From positions 1 through 48,220 of the forward strand of contig NVUR01000025.1 in assembly GCA_002401965.1 (NCBI GenBank): DNA of 48,220 bases, given 5' to 3'. A program made the translations under genes and the position numbers. Shown one piece after another: positions 46,040-48,220 of this stretch (position 1 is its first letter; every line of letters begins with the position of its first letter). The notes under the pieces were generated by a model. The model was not told the DNA's origin and made no database searches. It saw nothing but the letters and a program-made list of their open reading frames with translations. This DNA is from Alphaproteobacteria bacterium (GTDB taxonomy: Bacteria; Pseudomonadota; Alphaproteobacteria; Micavibrionales; Micavibrionaceae).

Positions 46040-46498
46040 TTAGTCATTATCAAGACCAAAAAGCCAGTCAACACCCTTCGCCAAAGCTTTATCCGTACGC
46101 TTCAATAACTCAGATCTATTATCCACCTCTCGTGGTGATTTACCGATAGCAGCAACATATTGATTAAGCGTCATTTTTTTGTTCTGAAGTTAAATCCATA
46201 GAATATATACGCTCAGCCTCATCAATAAAGTCTCCACTTAATTCAGGAGACATCATTAAAGTACCGGCATAGGCATTCTGCCAATCCACATTATCAGGAT
46301 GCTCTTTTGCCTGATCTTCCATATGAGCAACAGAACCTTCCAAACCACTGGCAACATTGAAAAATTACCCTTACAAGTGACAGGCATAAAGCCGATCTTC
46401 GCGTTCATATGGAATGTATTGCGCACAGCCTTACCTATGACGGCCTCTATTTCATAAACCTCATAATACGTAAAACCGCTTTTATTAAGAACACTCAT
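46040..46498 (-). pseudogene. Frameshifted gene of unknown function
   Basis: Reading from the ATG at 46498, the frame makes sense for about 46 residues (MSVLNKSGFTYYEVYEIEA to CKGNF) and then turns to implausible sequence. In the adjacent frame it continues sensibly as NVASGLEGSVAHMEDQAKEH through LDND and a stop at 46040. One extra base in the A5 run at 46360-46364 would restore a protein of about 152 residues. The product is unrecognised: soluble, helical second half, no signal peptide. Either a recent loss or a sequencing/assembly error in a homopolymer. It converges on murA with 8 bases between stops. Confidence 0.6.
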
Positions 46499-46522
46499 AT
46501 ATCCCTAAAACCACAGCATAAA

Positions 46523-46551
46523 TTGACATAACCTTCGCATTTCATTACAAT
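46523..46551 (+). promoter_or_regulatory. Near-consensus sigma-70 promoter
   Basis: TTGACA, exactly 17 bases, TACAAT: 11 of 12 consensus positions. Transcription would start near 46558, giving a leader of about 120 bases before the gene at 46680. It is the best promoter match I found in the window. Confidence 0.65.
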
Positions 46552-46571
46552 GCAACAGTAATGGGGAAGTT

Positions 46572-46609
46572 GCGCCTATAATCTAAATATAAAAATTACG
46601 CGCCTATAA
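46572..46609 (+). repeat. Direct repeat GCGCCTATAA in the leader of the orphan gene
   Basis: Two identical 10-base copies at 46572-46581 and 46600-46609, 28 bases apart, inside the predicted 5' leader. A related CGCGCCTACAAAG occurs at about 43909. They could be operator sites or simply chance. Confidence 0.4.
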
Positions 46610-46679
46610 AAAATCTACAAACAAACTATTAAGCAAGCAACATGCGCGGCACTATAAAAACGTATAAAAGTAGAGATAA

Positions 46680-47423
46680 ATGATTTTAGCACAGGAATTT
46701 AGCGAAAGTTTAGAGCGTGAGATGTTCTTACCAATAAGACGTCAAGGATTAAACAGTTTTGCCCAAGATGCCAGCGAAGATTTCACCAAACAATTGGGTA
46801 TAGATAACACGCATATCATCAAAAATGCCTTCCTGCTCCATTTTGCAAGCACCCTTGATGAATACAATATATCCATAAACCCAAAGATAATGATAAAAGC
46901 AATGGAGAGATCCAGTCTTCGTATCACAAAAACGCTACACGACTACGCGGCTGATTTTCTTGAATCATGTGGACAAAGCGATCAGGTTTCGAATGATCTC
47001 TACGCTGCGGGTATTACCGCGCCAATTATAAAACATGGCATCCCTAATGATAAATATATTGGCTTAATCGGCACCGAAGCATTCAAATTAATTTACCAAA
47101 GCAGCCTGATGGGAGATAATCCTACATTATTCAAACAAGATTCCATCACCGCCGAGGCAAAAGTGCTGCATCTTGCCAGTCATGTTAAGAGGATGAATGC
47201 CTCAATGACCGTCATAGATAACGAAACAAAAAAAATGCAATATCTATCCCCCCTAACAAACGCCGCAGTTCTTGAAATACTAGATCATACGGATGATCTA
47301 ATCATAAACCCCGACAACTCGCCCCTCGAAAATATGGTTCAAAGAAAATATAATATTTTACAGAAAACACTGGAAAACACCCCTGTAAACGACAGAAATA
47401 ACATATTCCAAATACCAAGTTGA
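46680..47423 (+). CDS. Protein of unknown function
   Basis: A 247-residue soluble protein that I do not recognise. No signal peptide or membrane helix; it appears largely helical (EFSESLEREMFLPIRRQG; IMIKAMERSSLRITKTLHDYAADFLESCG; AEAKVLHLASHVKRMNASMTV). No catalytic motif is visible. It begins at an ATG with AGAG upstream, behind a near-consensus promoter and a repeat-bearing 120-base leader. It sits in the accessory right end, between a frameshifted gene and insertion-sequence remnants, which suggests it was acquired or is lineage-specific. Confidence 0.6.
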   Translation: MILAQEFSESLEREMFLPIRRQGLNSFAQDASEDFTKQLGIDNTHIIKNAFLLHFASTLDEYNISINPKIMIKAMERSSLRITKTLHDYAADFLESCGQSDQVSNDLYAAGITAPIIKHGIPNDKYIGLIGTEAFKLIYQSSLMGDNPTLFKQDSITAEAKVLHLASHVKRMNASMTVIDNETKKMQYLSPLTNAAVLEILDHTDDLIINPDNSPLENMVQRKYNILQKTLENTPVNDRNNIFQIPS

Positions 47424-47580
47424 ATCCCATAAAACTCACCGATAATAGTACAAAACGCGATGAGATTAAGGCAGGTTTAGGTGAGCTGGTTGCCACAAAA
47501 CTCGTGGAGACTGGCGCGGATCACATATTTATGAAAGTTTTGCCCATGATGTTCAAGATGAAGGCAAGAGTCCGTTGAAG
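47424..47580 (+). other. Stretch with an unassigned short open frame, probably a gene remnant
   Basis: Directly after the orphan gene an open frame without a good start runs to a stop at 47576, containing RDEIKAGLGELVATKLVETGADHIF. One extra base in the TTT run at 47528-47530 would let it continue as YESFAHDVQDEGKSPL into the IS66 remnant. I cannot name the family. It is probably the tail of a gene cut by the insertion sequence. Confidence 0.3.
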
Positions 47581-47585
47581 ACCGC

Positions 47586-48112
47586 TTACGTCTCCAAGGG
47601 TTTCCAGTTATATGGCAGAAGTTGATTTACCTGCTTTACTGGATGCTCGGCGATGCGATTTAGGACATCTGCCAGATACTCTTGCGGATTGATGTTATTG
47701 AGTTTGCATGTCTCGATCAATGAGTAAAAGGTAGCTGCAATCTTTCCACCTCTATCAGAGCCAGCAAAGAGGTAATCTTTGCGCCCCAGAGCAATTGGCA
47801 TCATGGCGCGCTCAGAGGTATTATTGTCCAGCTCTAGAAACCCATTTTCTAGATAAGGCGTTAAGCATTTCATTCTATTGATGGCATAGCGTATAGCCCC
47901 GCCAATACTGATTTTCTAGGTATTTGAGCAAGCTGTGCATCTAGCCATTTATGTAGAGCTTTGAAGAGTGGCTTTGCTTCTTCTTGTCGCGCTGCTCGGC
48001 GTATATCTGTCGGTGAGCCACGAATTCCTTTCTCAATCTTGTAAAGTCCAGCAATGCGCTTTATGGCTTATTCAGCCGTTGCAGAGCCTTGTGTTTTATG
48101 AATATCGACGAA
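47586..48112 (-). pseudogene. Degraded IS66-family transposase (C-terminal part)
   Basis: The minus strand encodes the end of a TnpC transposase: LELDNNTSERAMMPIALGRKDYLFAGSDRGG (the NNxxER glutamate belongs to the DDE site), YSLIETCKLNNINPQEYL and the IS66_C tail NRIAEHPVKQVNQLLPYNW. Upstream parts continue in other frames: KRIAGLYKIEKGIRGSPTD and HKWLDAQLAQIPRKSVLAG. The breaks are an in-frame TAA at 48068-48070, a one-base loss in the C4 run at 47897-47900 (G run on the coding strand), and a further shift near 48110. The N-terminal two thirds are missing, so it is inactive. Confidence 0.85.
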
Positions 48113-48220
48113 TTATGCAGGATTCAACCGCATAAAGCCTTATTTTCCCTTGCCTCACGGTATTCCACGCGTGGATGATTTACGTGTGATCAGTGGGATT
48201 ATTCACGTGCTTAAACGTGG
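48102..48220 (+). mobile_element. IS5-family transposase, N-terminal fragment running off the window
   Basis: The plus strand reads RIKPYFPLPHGIPRVDD followed by LRVISGIIHVLKRG, the N-terminal (DUF4096-type) signature of IS5-family transposases. The frame is open from 48102 with no obvious start codon, and the recognisable part begins near 48120. It abuts the broken end of the IS66 remnant on the opposite strand. The rest lies beyond the window, so intactness cannot be judged. Confidence 0.75.

Noticed and set aside
47424-47578. Fragment of hydroxymethylbilane synthase (LGELVATKLVETGADHIF)
   Set aside because: A loose resemblance to the HemC C-terminus only; the flanking residues do not fit, so no family is assigned.
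1-48220. CRISPR array, restriction-modification, toxin-antitoxin or other defence system
   Set aside because: No spaced direct repeats and no recognisable defence genes. The MazG-like protein is a pyrophosphohydrolase in the nuo operon, not a MazE/MazF pair.

Overview
The window is chromosomal DNA from an alphaproteobacterium with moderately AT-leaning composition (judged by eye). The evidence is gene order: nuo genes, birA, coaX, RNase J, a DUF1467 membrane protein, proS, lolC, lolD and dnaE, plus trigger factor, clpP, lon and hupB, which is a classical alphaproteobacterial arrangement. It looks free-living rather than a reduced endosymbiont, because it keeps purine, aromatic amino acid and methionine synthesis and a respiratory complex I. 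The exact order cannot be fixed from sequence alone; a Rhodospirillales- or Micavibrio-like lineage is only a guess.

Layout. 1-884: edge of an integrated element, with an integrase fragment next to the 3' end of tRNA-Val. 952-6451: hup, lon, clpP and tig (protein quality control), then tRNA-Leu; clpX is absent from its usual place. 6581-17731: dnaE, lolD, lolC, proS, a secreted protein, DUF1467, RNase J, coaX and birA, all on the minus strand and tightly packed. 17744-28454: nuoN to nuoG, also minus strand. A MazG-like gene sits between nuoG and nuoH, and a small oppositely oriented gene with a hairpin-rich leader sits between nuoI and nuoJ; nuoA-F are not in the window. 28560-32275: purL and purQ. 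32302-35195: tyrA and chorismate mutase, divergent from metA. 35209-37729: methyltransferase, mutT and a membrane-anchored parvulin. 37893-43444: secA followed by a start/stop-overlapping trio (alpha/beta hydrolase, FAD oxidoreductase, aldo/keto reductase). 43472-46031: two small proteins, dcd and murA. 46032-48220: accessory end with a frameshifted gene, an orphan gene behind a near-consensus promoter, and remnants of IS66 and IS5-family elements.

Most of the window is ordinary core genome. The points worth a second look are an archaeal/eukaryote-type ProRS in the normal alphaproteobacterial proS position, a PurS-like/PurL fusion with separate PurQ, the two insertions in the complex I operon, an acidic extension on LolD, a murA start buried inside dcd, and single-base homopolymer contractions clustered at the right end. 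I saw no CRISPR array, defence island or clearly new multigene system.
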